A program made the position numbers and the translations under genes. Below are positions 21,094 to 29,620 of a stretch of DNA of 57,777 bases, piece by piece. How positions within the stretch are numbered: position 1 is the first letter of the stretch; every line of letters begins with the position of its first letter. The stretch comes from Planctomycetota bacterium (GTDB taxonomy: Bacteria > Planctomycetota > SZUA-567), in assembly GCA_031261425.1 (NCBI GenBank), contig JAISJR010000059.1, forward strand, positions 1-57,777. Reading direction: 5' to 3'. A model generated the notes under the pieces. It made no database searches and was not told the origin of the DNA. It saw only the letters and a program-made list of their open reading frames with translations.

Positions 21094-21828
21094 TCACTTG
21101 TTCTTTTTTTCCAACTGCGCGATGCTGCTCAGCGCGTCGGCGGCGATTTTGTTGCGCGGCTCGTATTTGAGCGATTGCTGATAAGCGTTTTTGGCGTCTT
21201 CGTATTTGCCCAAACTGGTGAACGAAAAGCCCTGCCCGCGCCACGCCGCCGCCGTGTTGTGCCGCTCGTTGGCAAAATTGTTCGCCAATTCCAACGCCTG
21301 CGCGTAACTGCCGAGCGCCTCTTCGGGACGCCGCAACATATTCAGCAAATAGCCGCGCTCGCAATAGCCGTCGCTACTGTAAGGCGCGAGTTGCAACAAT
21401 TCGTCAACGGCGTTGAGGGCGGGCTGAATTTCGCCTTTTTCCGCCAGCAAAAACGCGCGCAGGAAATACAACTTTTGCAACGCCCACGCGCCGCGCCGCA
21501 CTTTTTCGCGCGGATGTTTTTCGATGAAGTCGGCAAACTCGGCGTCGGCGGCGACGCTGACGACCGGCTCGCCGGCGTCGGCGATGAGTTTTTTCGCTTG
21601 TTCCATCAGCGCGGCGATTTCCTGCTCGCTCGCGGCGAGGTCGTTTAACGTGACGGCTTTTTTGCCGGCTTCCTCGACGGCGGGCGTCAATTCTTCGCCG
21701 ACGCCGGCGGTCTCGACCAAAATTTGCTTGCCGGTGGTTTCGGTAAATCCTTGCGGCAAAGATTCGGCGGCGCTCATCGGCGCCGCGCCGGCGAGCGCGA
21801 CGGCGATTAAACAGATTATTTTTTTCAT
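21094..21828 (-). CDS. Exported TPR-repeat protein of unknown function
   Basis: A 244-aa protein with a clear signal peptide (MKKIICLIAVALAGAAPMSA, cleavage near residue 20). Residues from about 115 on contain three or so TPR units, for example SDGYCERGYLLNMLRRPEEALGS and AWRGQGFSFTSLGKYEDAKNAY, which suggest protein binding in the periplasm. The start at ATG 21828 is set by the signal peptide and an AAAGG upstream. I do not recognise a specific family. It is followed on the same strand by the M42 peptidase with a repeat between them. Confidence 0.82.
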   Translation of the reverse strand: MKKIICLIAVALAGAAPMSAAESLPQGFTETTGKQILVETAGVGEELTPAVEEAGKKAVTLNDLAASEQEIAALMEQAKKLIADAGEPVVSVAADAEFADFIEKHPREKVRRGAWALQKLYFLRAFLLAEKGEIQPALNAVDELLQLAPYSSDGYCERGYLLNMLRRPEEALGSYAQALELANNFANERHNTAAAWRGQGFSFTSLGKYEDAKNAYQQSLKYEPRNKIAADALSSIAQLEKKNK

Positions 21829-21861
21829 CGTTGACGGCCTTTCGTTCGGGAGAGATAGAGG

Positions 21862-21997
21862 ATAATGAAAATTATGAATTACTGAATTACGAAACCGTAG
21901 CGAAGCGAAGGTTAGCGCGCTTTCCAAATTGTGGAATAATTCGCTTCGCGCAATTTGAGAATCAAACTCCGCAATTTTTAATTTTTAATTCTTAATT
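21862..21997. repeat. AATTACG/AATTAAA heptamer hairpin with doubled core
   Basis: Left side AATTATG/AATTACG units, then two cores in a row: GTAGCGAAGCGAAGG and TTCGCTTCGCGC, then CAAACTCCGCA and AATTTTTAATT units. Between the TPR gene and the methyltransferase. Confidence 0.75.
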
Positions 21998-21998
21998 T

Positions 21999-22625
21999 TT
22001 AATTGCTCTTCGGTTCGTTGTCCGCGAGCGCCATAAACAGCGGATAATCGCGCCGTTCGCCGCGGCGCGGACAACTAAGCGTGTAAGGGTGATGAAGCGC
22101 GATATTGAAAAATCCGGCTTCGGCAAGCGTCGCGGCGAAATTTTGCGGGTCGAAACCTTGATGCGGAACGCCGATATTTGACGAATGAAACGAACCGTCC
22201 TCGGCGAGCAAATCCACGACCGCCAGCGTCCCGTCGGGTTTCAGCAACGTTTTCAGACCGGCGATTAACGCGGCAATATCGGCAAAATGATGAAACGTCA
22301 AAACGCTGACGATTAAATCGAAACGCGCGCCGAACAATTGGCGCGGCGCGGTCGGCAAGTCCAAGCCCAAAACGCGAATGTTTTTTTGCCGCGAGCGGGC
22401 GAGAGCGTTTTGCAGGTCGGTTAAAAGTTCCGACGGCGCATCGACGGCGGTAACGCGGCGCGCGCGCGGCGCGAGGGCAAACGTCAATTCACCGGAGCCG
22501 CAACCGAAATCCAAGACCTCCGCGTCGCCGGCGAAAAACAACCGCGCGCGCAACTGCTCGGCGACGGCGGTCGCGCAGTTGTCGGTCGGCAAAATAACCG
22601 GACGCGGGGACGGGCGACGACGCAT
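21999..22625 (-). CDS. Class I SAM-dependent methyltransferase
   Basis: A small methyltransferase of 208 aa. The SAM motif I is EVLDFGCGSGELTFAL, followed by the acidic end of strand 2 (TAVDAP), a motif with FDLIVSVLTFHHFAD (Bioc/UbiE-like), and LLKPDGTLAVVDLL. The substrate cannot be told. The start ATG 22625 is used because the longer reading begins with TTG inside a repeat. Its last codons, EPKSN, come from the repeat on its 3' side. Confidence 0.85.
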   Translation of the reverse strand: MRRRPSPRPVILPTDNCATAVAEQLRARLFFAGDAEVLDFGCGSGELTFALAPRARRVTAVDAPSELLTDLQNALARSRQKNIRVLGLDLPTAPRQLFGARFDLIVSVLTFHHFADIAALIAGLKTLLKPDGTLAVVDLLAEDGSFHSSNIGVPHQGFDPQNFAATLAEAGFFNIALHHPYTLSCPRRGERRDYPLFMALADNEPKSN

Positions 22626-22633
22626 AGGGAGAA

Positions 22634-22746
22634 CCAATTAAAAATTAACAATTAACAATTGAGGAATTACCCTCAAAATTTCGCGAAGCGATTTTTAATC
22701 ATCAAACTCCACAATTGTTAATTGTTAATTGTGAATTGTGAATTGC
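22634..22746. repeat. AATTAAC heptamer hairpin
   Basis: AATTAAA/AATTAAC arm, GAGGAATTACCCTC, TTTCGCGAAGCGATT centre, CATCAAACTCCACA, and an AATTGTT/AATTGTG arm ending next to the argS stop. Confidence 0.83.
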
Positions 22747-22749
22747 CCG

Positions 22750-24486
22750 CTACATCTTTTCCGGCGCCGCGATGCCCAATACCGCCAAGCCCCGCCGCAA
22801 GGTGTTGCGCACCGCCGCCACCAAATCAATCCGCGCCGCCGTTCTCGCCGCATCCGCCGTGATAATTTGATGCTCTTTTTTATCGGCGTAAAGCCGGTTA
22901 AACACCGCGCACAATTCGAGCAAGTATTCCGCCACGCGGCTCGGTTCGTTCTCGGCGGTCGCGCCGAGCAACACGCGCGGAAATTCGGCGAGCGTCAACA
23001 ACACCGCTCGCGACAAGGCGCTTGTCAATAATTGCGCGTCGCCGCCGCCGACCGCGACGCCGCTTTTGGCAATCAGCGACGACAGCCGCGCGTGCGTGTA
23101 TTGCAAATACGGTCCCGAATCGCCCTGCATATTCAGCGCTTTGTCCCAACTGAAAAGCACGTCCTTTTGCCGCCGTTGCATAAATTCGCTGAAAATCACC
23201 GCGCCGACGCCGACTTGTTCCGCCAACCGCCCCGCGTTATTTTTGACTTCGTCATCGCGCCCGTTCGCGTCGATAATTTCCCGCGCTTTTTCGACCGCCC
23301 GCGCCAACACATCGTCAAGAAAAATAATTTGCCCTTTGCGCGTTGACCCCGTAGCCCGCTCCTCGCCGAAGACGCCCGCCGCGAACGACAACATTCCAAA
23401 TTTGACGTGTTCGCAACCGTCCGCCCACGCATAACCCATTTTTTTGAGGATGGCGAAAATTTGCCGGAAATGCAGTTCCTGCTGATTGGCGACGACGTAA
23501 AGGCATTTGTCAAAGTTATATTCACGCCGGCGGTATTCGGCGGCGGCGAGGTCGCGCGTGGCGTAAGTCGTCGCGCCGTCGGTTTTCTGAATCAAACACG
23601 GCGCGTCGATGCCGACATCTTGCAATTCGACGACGAGGGCGCCGTCGCTTTTGACCAATAAACCAGATTCTTGCAATCGCCGTTGCGTCGCCGCCATTTT
23701 GTCGTTGAAAAAACTTTCGCCCGTGTAATGGTCGAATTTCACGTTGAGGCGGTCATACAATTTTTGCAAACCCTTGACGCTTTCATCGACAAAAATTTTC
23801 CACATTTTCACCGTCTCGGCGTCGCCGTCTTCGAGTTTCTTAAACCACGCCCGCGCCTCTTCTTCAAGCACAGAATTAGTTTCCGCCGCTTGGTGAAATT
23901 CAAGGTAGAGTTTCAGTTGCGCGCCCAAATCGGTCGCCGGCGTTTCGCCGGAATTTTTGGCGCGAGTGTAAGCAACCATCAATTGCCCGAAGTTAGTTCC
24001 CCAATCGCCGAGGTGATTGATGGTAACGACGCGCCAACCGGTCGTGGCGTAAAGCCGCGCCAACGCCGCGCCGAGCATCGTCGAGCGGATATGATGCACC
24101 GCGAGGGGTTTCGCGATATTCGGGCTGGAAAAATCAATGACGACGGTTTTGCCGTTGCCGGCGGACGATGCGCCCCAGTCGGCGGCAAGCGCGGCTTTGA
24201 CCGCGATTTCGCCGAGCGCGGCGGGCGAGATGGTGAAATTCACGTAACCGCCGACCGCCGCGATTTTCGCAAACAGTTCGCTCGCCGAAATTTGCGCGGC
24301 TAAATCGGCGGCGATTTTCGGCGGCGCGGCGCGGAGTTTTTTCGCCAAGGTAAAACACGGGAAGCCGAGGTCGCCCATTTCCGGTTGCGGCGGTTGCACG
24401 AGCGCGGCGCGGATTTCGGCGGCGGGCAAATCAATTTTCGCCGCCAGTAAATCGGCGGCGGCGGCGTAAAGGTCGTTAAGATTCAT
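22750..24486 (-). CDS. argS: Arginyl-tRNA synthetase
   Basis: Charges tRNA-Arg. The 578-aa chain has the N-terminal Add1 domain (about 1-90), class I catalytic domain with VVIDFSSPNIAKPL and INHLGDWGTNFGQLM, a KMSKS-equivalent region with GSTRKGQIIFLDD, and a C-terminal anticodon-binding helical domain from about 450 (YLQYTHARLSSL). The HIGH-equivalent reads AVHH at 129-132, so the first His is Ala and the Gly is His. The start is ATG 24486 behind AAGGA. It runs away from the flagellar block. Confidence 0.95.
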   Translation of the reverse strand: MNLNDLYAAAADLLAAKIDLPAAEIRAALVQPPQPEMGDLGFPCFTLAKKLRAAPPKIAADLAAQISASELFAKIAAVGGYVNFTISPAALGEIAVKAALAADWGASSAGNGKTVVIDFSSPNIAKPLAVHHIRSTMLGAALARLYATTGWRVVTINHLGDWGTNFGQLMVAYTRAKNSGETPATDLGAQLKLYLEFHQAAETNSVLEEEARAWFKKLEDGDAETVKMWKIFVDESVKGLQKLYDRLNVKFDHYTGESFFNDKMAATQRRLQESGLLVKSDGALVVELQDVGIDAPCLIQKTDGATTYATRDLAAAEYRRREYNFDKCLYVVANQQELHFRQIFAILKKMGYAWADGCEHVKFGMLSFAAGVFGEERATGSTRKGQIIFLDDVLARAVEKAREIIDANGRDDEVKNNAGRLAEQVGVGAVIFSEFMQRRQKDVLFSWDKALNMQGDSGPYLQYTHARLSSLIAKSGVAVGGGDAQLLTSALSRAVLLTLAEFPRVLLGATAENEPSRVAEYLLELCAVFNRLYADKKEHQIITADAARTAARIDLVAAVRNTLRRGLAVLGIAAPEKM

Positions 24487-24502
24487 CGCGCGTCCTTCTC
24501 AA

Positions 24503-24658
24503 TGAGCAATTAACAATTAACAATTAAAAATTAACAATTTTTGTATTCTAATTTTTAACTTCTCTTTTTCCCAATTAAAAACTATAAATTCGTTCGCCGA
24601 CCGCCGCGTTAAAAACGCGATGGCTGAATTTTTAATTGTGAATTGTTCATTGTAAATT
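24503..24658. repeat. AATTAAC heptamers between argS and the flagellar block
   Basis: Divergent spacer. AATTAAC units at 24503-24540 and AATTGTG/AATTGTT units at 24625-24658 bracket an atypical centre with CGCCGCGTTAAAAACGCGATGG and no GGAGTTT box. Confidence 0.7.
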
Positions 24659-24675
24659 GAAACAGGATTTCCCTT

Positions 24676-25563
24676 ATGGCAAAAGCCCCGCCGCCCGCGC
24701 CCGTCGAGCGCGAAAACTCGTTGAACAGTATTTTCTACACCATAATGAGCATTATGGCGTTGAATTTTCTCGGCGGCGCCACGTTCGTCGCCGTTTCGAC
24801 GCTTCTCGGTTTTTGCACGACCGACGACCTGTTCAATATGGCGCAGGTGCTTATCGGCAACAATAAATACGTGATGTCCAACCAGCAAATCGCCGAATAC
24901 GAAAAACTTCTCGCCGACCGCGCCGAAGAAGAAAAGCGTCTCGACGAGACCCTCGGCTCCCGCGCCACCCGCGAAGCCGCCGCCGCCGCGACGATGGACT
25001 TGCAACGCGAACTCGAAGAACGCATCCGCGTCCTGCAAATTCTCCGCGCGCAACAGGAAAATCAGTTGGTCGAAATCCGCCAGCAAATCGAAGCCACCAA
25101 ACGCGACGCGCAACGCGAATATGAAAAATTGCAAGCCGCGCGCAAAAACGCCACCGTCGTCGAATTGTCCCAAAACAGCGAGAAAATGAAAAAAACGCTC
25201 CTCGCGATGGAGCCGGAACAAATCTCCGCCTATTTCGCGCAAATTTTGCCCTCGGCGGGACCGTCGGAAATCGCGCGGATGATTCACGCCTATCTGACGC
25301 CGGAAATTACCGCCGAAGTGCTGGCGGCGTTGCCCGCCCTCGCCGTGCGGAAAATTTTGCCGGTCGTCGAAAACCGCTACGCCGATGTCGATGCCGCCGC
25401 CGTCGTCCGCGCCTGGACCACGCCCGGCACCGACGACTATAAAAACGTCGAACAAATGGCGGAATACCTCAAACGGATGAGTATTCCGCAGGCGTTCGGC
25501 GTCTTCAACCAACTCGACCCCAAAACCCGCAGTTCGCTGGTCCAATTATTGCAAGCACCCTGA
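24676..25563 (+). CDS. MotE-like flagellar protein (one membrane segment plus coiled coil)
   Basis: A 295-aa protein with one membrane segment at about 19-45, a long charged coiled coil at about 70-170 and a C-terminal region at about 185-295 resembling the MgtE N-terminal/FliG-like helical fold found in MotE (AMEPEQISAYFAQIL, then LDPKTRSSLVQLL at the end). MotE-type proteins help assemble or stabilise the flagellar motor stator. Position at the head of a plus-strand block with fliK and flgD supports a flagellar role. Start ATG 24676, AGGA upstream. Confidence 0.72.
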   Translation: MAKAPPPAPVERENSLNSIFYTIMSIMALNFLGGATFVAVSTLLGFCTTDDLFNMAQVLIGNNKYVMSNQQIAEYEKLLADRAEEEKRLDETLGSRATREAAAAATMDLQRELEERIRVLQILRAQQENQLVEIRQQIEATKRDAQREYEKLQAARKNATVVELSQNSEKMKKTLLAMEPEQISAYFAQILPSAGPSEIARMIHAYLTPEITAEVLAALPALAVRKILPVVENRYADVDAAAVVRAWTTPGTDDYKNVEQMAEYLKRMSIPQAFGVFNQLDPKTRSSLVQLLQAP

Positions 25564-25566
25564 AGT

Positions 25567-25686
25567 CCAATTAACAATTAACAATTTACAATTAACAATT
25601 GAGGAACGATTATCAAAATGGCGCGAAGCGATTTTGACAACCAAACTCCGAAATTGTTAATTGTAAATTGTTAATTGTTAATTTTT
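25567..25686. repeat. AATTAAC heptamer hairpin
   Basis: AATTAAC arm, TGAGGAACGATTATC, GGCGCGAAGCGATTTTGA centre, CCAAACTCCGAAA, AATTGTT arm. Inside the flagellar block, so a transcript across these genes would contain it. Confidence 0.83.
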
Positions 25687-25703
25687 TCGGGGGCTTGACC
25701 GCA

Positions 25704-26492
25704 ATGCGCCGCATCCTGCTTGTCTTACTAATTTTCACGCCCTGCGTTTTCGCGCAAGACGACCAGTGGATGGTCGAAATCGGCGAAATCGTCGCCGTCG
25801 CCGGCAACGTCAAAATCACGCGCGCCGCCGCCACCGAAGACCATCACGCGGTCGGCGAAAAAATCTACGCCGGCGACGCGATTGTTACCGCCGCCAATTC
25901 CGCCGTCGAAATCACCTTCGGACTGAACGTCCGCCTCCGCCTCGAAAGCCACGGCGAAATCCGCATCCAACCGCTGACCGCGACGGCAAAGACGGTCGAT
26001 GAAGTCCCGACGACGCAACAGACCTATTCGTTGTTGTTGTTGCAGGGCGCGTTGCGGACGCGCGTCAAACAAAACGTCGTAACGGCGCAACAAGTAATCA
26101 TTCGGGTCGCCGACCTCGGCTTTCTTCTGCCGCGCTCGGACTTTTTAATCGTCCGCGCGCCCGGCGCGACGAACGCGGGCAAAATGTTGAATTGCGCTTT
26201 GGCGTGGGGAAGAGTGGAACTGCAATTGTATAACGGCGTCATCGCGGCGCCGGCGGTCGCGACCGGCGCCGCGTCCGGCGGCAAAAATGTCGCGGAGAAT
26301 TTCGTCAACGCCGCGCCGGGCAAACTGCAAATTTCCGAGCGTCCCGCGGACAACCGCTTGCCGGCGTGGCAACCGTTGCCGGCGGACGAGGCGAAAAAGT
26401 TTCTCGATAGCGTGGCAAAATTTTCCGTTGACGTGCCGCTAAATCTGCCGCGCGAAGCGCCCGCCGACGACCCCGAAACGCAAGGGGCGTGA
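25704..26492 (+). CDS. Exported FecR-domain protein in flagellar block
   Basis: A 262-aa protein with a signal peptide (RRILLVLLIFTPCVFAQ, cleavage near residue 18). Residues 20 to about 150 match a FecR-type domain: MVEIGEIVAVAGNVKITRA, then GDAIVTAANSAVEITF and RLRLESHGEIRI. The remainder, about 160-262, I do not recognise. FecR domains outside iron signalling occur in cell-surface and motility-related proteins. It sits between the MotE-like gene and fliK, so a periplasmic role linked to the flagellum is possible but not shown. Confidence 0.68.
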   Translation: MRRILLVLLIFTPCVFAQDDQWMVEIGEIVAVAGNVKITRAAATEDHHAVGEKIYAGDAIVTAANSAVEITFGLNVRLRLESHGEIRIQPLTATAKTVDEVPTTQQTYSLLLLQGALRTRVKQNVVTAQQVIIRVADLGFLLPRSDFLIVRAPGATNAGKMLNCALAWGRVELQLYNGVIAAPAVATGAASGGKNVAENFVNAAPGKLQISERPADNRLPAWQPLPADEAKKFLDSVAKFSVDVPLNLPREAPADDPETQGA

Positions 26493-26499
26493 GATTCAA

Positions 26500-26856
26500 T
26501 TAAAAATTACGAATTACGAACGGTTGATTTGAAATTGTAGGGGGCGCGTTGAATCGCCGCGAAGCGGCAGAGCGTAACAGCCCAGCCCAAAGGAAAATCG
26601 GCGGTATCGATTTTCCGGCGGGCTGGGTTTGCGTTACCGGAAAATCTCGGCGCCCTGTTAAGGGCAGTGGAATTTTTTGCCTTGCCCTTACAGGGCGCGC
26701 GTTTTATGGGCGACTTTCTTACCCAGCGCGTTGCGCTGGGCTGTTACGCGCCGCCCCTGCGGGGCGCGACGGTCGGAATAATTTATCAAAATTGCGCGAA
26801 GCGATTTTTACCCACTATTTTTAATTCGTAATTCGTAATTGTTCATTGTTAATTGC
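26500..26856. repeat. Heptamer arms enclosing a GC-palindrome mosaic (third copy)
   Basis: A 378-base spacer in the flagellar block without a gene. Outer AATTACG units at 26500-26520 and 26818-26855 and a core with TTGCGCGAAGCGATTT near 26790. Inside: GCCGCGAAGCGGC, CCCAGCCC and its inverse, GCCCTGTTAAGGGC with its complement, CCCAGCGCGTTGCGCTGGG, CGCCCCTGCGGGGCG. Same module set as 1-150 and 15357-15590. Confidence 0.8.
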
Positions 26857-26870
26857 TCACGGAGTCCTTT

Positions 26871-29180
26871 ATGTCCGCCACCTTGGAACTTTCCGCCGGC
26901 ACCGCAACGAAGGCGGGCGCCGCCAAACAGAATCAGGCGCGCTCGGCGCTGTTGGAAATCGGCGCGCCGGCAAAATCGCGCTCTCAATCACGAGCATCGC
27001 AGTTGCGGACAACGCAATCGCGCTCGTCGCAATCGCCGACATCGCCGGAACAAACTCGTCGCCGCGACCAAACATCTGCCAACCGGCAGTCCGTCGAACG
27101 ACAATCTGCCAACCGACAGTCCGTCGAGCGGCGCGAAAGTCGCCAACCGGCGCAACCGGAAACGCGCGGCGCGCCCGACTCCGCGCCGCGCGAAGAGCGC
27201 ATTTCGCGCGAACCGGCTGGACGCGCGGCGTCAAGACGCGAACTGTCGGGACGCGCGGCGTCGGAACGCGAAACGTTGACCGCCGACAATAATGGCGTTG
27301 ATGCCCGCGATTTCGCCGCCAACGATGCTTTCGCCGATGACGCCGCGTCGTTTCAGGATTTATTGCAAAATGCGGTCGAGGCGGCGGTATCGGAAACTGC
27401 CGAAGTCGTTACCGCCGAAATCGACCCGACGATGCTCGACGAATTGGAGAAAATTTTAGAAAGCGGCTTGCTCGAACAATTGCCGGTCGTCGCCAAGCCG
27501 GAGGAAGTTCTACAAAAAATCGCGGTGCTCGCCGCCGACGGCGGGTTGGACTTGCCGATGTTGGCGGCGCTCTCGTCCGACGAACTCGCCGAATTTGCCG
27601 AATGGCTGACCGCGGACGCGGCGGGTTTATTTCAGAATTTCGCTTTCCCCGCCGCCGAAGCCGCGCCGAAAATTCCCGCGTTTTTCGCGGCGGCGGACAC
27701 ACTGACGCAACTCGACCGCCTGCAAAAAACCGTTGCCGCCACGCCGATTAAAGACACGGCGCTCATCGGCGAATTGGCGCAATTAAGCGATTTGTCGCCG
27801 CTCGAAACCGACCGCTTGGCGCAGGAAATTTTACGCGCCGTCGCCGCCGCCGCGGACGGCGACGAAGCCGCCGACTTGCGGCAACGGCTGACGCCGGTTG
27901 ACGCCGCCGAGTTGACGAAAACCCTCAACGCGGCGTTGCAAAAAATTGCCGAAACGCGGGGGCAAGATTTGCCGCCGTTGCCGGACGCCTTGCCGGAAAT
28001 CGTGGTGAAATCGCTCGCCGTGGAAATCATCAACGTCAACAACGCCGCGCTCGACGCCGCCGACCAACAGTTGTCGTTGCTCGACGGGCTTAACCGCAAC
28101 GCCGCGCTACGCGCCGCGCTTTTACAACAAGTCGCGTCCGACGAGAAATTAACCGCCGCCGTCAGCGGCGAAAAATTAGCGGCAAATTTGGCGCAAAAAC
28201 CGGAACTGACCGCCGCTTTAACCGCGGAGGTCGCGTTGCCGGAAGCGGACTTGACCGGTGAAGCGGACGACGCGGACGAAGCGGCGGAAAACCCCGAAAC
28301 GGCGGCATTGACGGAAGAAGAATTGCCGGTCGCGGAAAAACCGAGAATTGGCACGCCGGTTGATAAACAGTCGCCGTCCGCGACGGAAAATAAATTACCG
28401 GCGGCAAAAAATGCCCCGACGGTGGCGGCGAACGCCGAACAATTGGCTGACGCCGCGACCGCTCTTTCGACCGAACCGTCGGCGAAAAACAGCACGCCGC
28501 CGCAAGCGGCGCAACCGGCGAAAAAGACGGCGTTAGATTTAGAAACCGAAGCGGAAGTTTTTGCGGGCGAAGCCGAATTGACCGGCGCGACGGACGAGAT
28601 TCCATCATTTGAAAATCGTCCCGCCGCGCCGACTTTGACGGTCGCCAATGTCGCCGCCAACGCCGCGCCGACCGCGACCGCGCCGGCGAACGAGCCGGCG
28701 ACGCGACAGGCGGTTTTGCAGGAGAACGTCAACCGGCTGGCGGAGTTGATGGAAAGCGCGCGTTCGACGGGGCAGACCTTGAAGAGTTTGACCTTGGCGC
28801 TGAATCCGCCGGAACTCGGCAAAGTAACGGTGGAATTGGAATTGACGCCGAGCGGCGGCGTCAGCGCGACGGTGCGCGCCGAAAACGACACGGCGCGGAA
28901 TTTGTTGCTGAGCGGTTTGGACGCGCTACGGAAATCGCTCGAAGCCAAAGGCGTGTCGCTCGAACAATTTAACGTTGAACTCGGCGGCAAAGACGCCGGT
29001 CAACAAAACGCGCCATCGCAAGGCGGCGATTGGTTCGGCGCGATGTCCGACGAGCGCGACCGGCGAGCGCGGCAAAATGCCAACCAACTCCGCTACGGCA
29101 ATCGCGGTCATCTCGCCGAACCGGAGCCGGCATCCGCCCCGCGCGTGCGGGCGGGAAGCAGTTTTGAGTTAATCGCCTAA
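26871..29180 (+). CDS. fliK: FliK, flagellar hook-length control protein
   Basis: The secreted molecular ruler that sets hook length and switches export to filament subunits. At 769 aa it is long for the family. Residues about 35-130 are Arg/Ser/Gln-rich with tandem SANRQSVERQ-like units. The middle is Ala/Glu-rich and low in complexity. The C-terminal Flg_hook domain at about 630-710 is clear: LKSLTLALNPPELGKVTVEL and LLLSGLDALRKSLEAKGV. Start ATG 26871 behind GGAG; the few codons upstream in frame come from a repeat. Confidence 0.9.
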   Translation: MSATLELSAGTATKAGAAKQNQARSALLEIGAPAKSRSQSRASQLRTTQSRSSQSPTSPEQTRRRDQTSANRQSVERQSANRQSVERRESRQPAQPETRGAPDSAPREERISREPAGRAASRRELSGRAASERETLTADNNGVDARDFAANDAFADDAASFQDLLQNAVEAAVSETAEVVTAEIDPTMLDELEKILESGLLEQLPVVAKPEEVLQKIAVLAADGGLDLPMLAALSSDELAEFAEWLTADAAGLFQNFAFPAAEAAPKIPAFFAAADTLTQLDRLQKTVAATPIKDTALIGELAQLSDLSPLETDRLAQEILRAVAAAADGDEAADLRQRLTPVDAAELTKTLNAALQKIAETRGQDLPPLPDALPEIVVKSLAVEIINVNNAALDAADQQLSLLDGLNRNAALRAALLQQVASDEKLTAAVSGEKLAANLAQKPELTAALTAEVALPEADLTGEADDADEAAENPETAALTEEELPVAEKPRIGTPVDKQSPSATENKLPAAKNAPTVAANAEQLADAATALSTEPSAKNSTPPQAAQPAKKTALDLETEAEVFAGEAELTGATDEIPSFENRPAAPTLTVANVAANAAPTATAPANEPATRQAVLQENVNRLAELMESARSTGQTLKSLTLALNPPELGKVTVELELTPSGGVSATVRAENDTARNLLLSGLDALRKSLEAKGVSLEQFNVELGGKDAGQQNAPSQGGDWFGAMSDERDRRARQNANQLRYGNRGHLAEPEPASAPRVRAGSSFELIA

Positions 29181-29185
29181 ACACA

Positions 29186-29600
29186 ATTAACAATTAACAA
29201 TTTTTTAGAGGAGTTAATTATCAAAGTTGCGCGAAGCGATTTTGACCATCAAACTCCACTAAAACGCCGATAGGCGTTTAATGTGAATAACCCCGAGTGG
29301 AGCGGCGATGTTCTTTCGCCGCGTAACTCGGGGACAGCGCGTAAGGCGAGCGAACTCCGAAGGAGTTCAACGTCGCCACGCGGTTGAACTCCTACGGAGT
29401 TCGGTTTTCCGCGCGCCAGCCCCCGAGTTTCGCGGCGGCAAACCGCGCCGCCGCTTCACTCGGGGTTATTCATATTTAACCCCTGACGGGGTAGTTTAAG
29501 GAGTTTTATTCCTCGAATCGCCCCGCTGAATAGTTACTAAAAAACAAGTCCGTTCTTAATTGTTAATTGTTAATTGTAAATTTTTAATTGTTAATTGAAC
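29186..29600. repeat. Heptamer arms enclosing CCCCGAGTG-type palindromes, fliK-flgD spacer
   Basis: A 440-base spacer without a gene. AATTAAC units (29185-29203), core with GGAGTTAATTATC, GCGCGAAGCGATTTTGA and CAAACTCCAC, then an inverted pair AATAACCCCGAGTG at about 29287 and CACTCGGGGTTATT at about 29457-29470, enclosing further palindromes (GAACTCCGAAGGAGTTC, GAACTCCTACGGAGTTC). AATTGTT units return at 29555-29597. Confidence 0.78.
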
Positions 29601-29620
29601 CCCAAGGGGAGGGAACCGCT

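Noticed and set aside
27632-28990. Long open frame (452 codons) on the minus strand within fliK
   Set aside because: Ser/Ala-rich shadow of the low-complexity middle of FliK; no domain or ribosome binding site.
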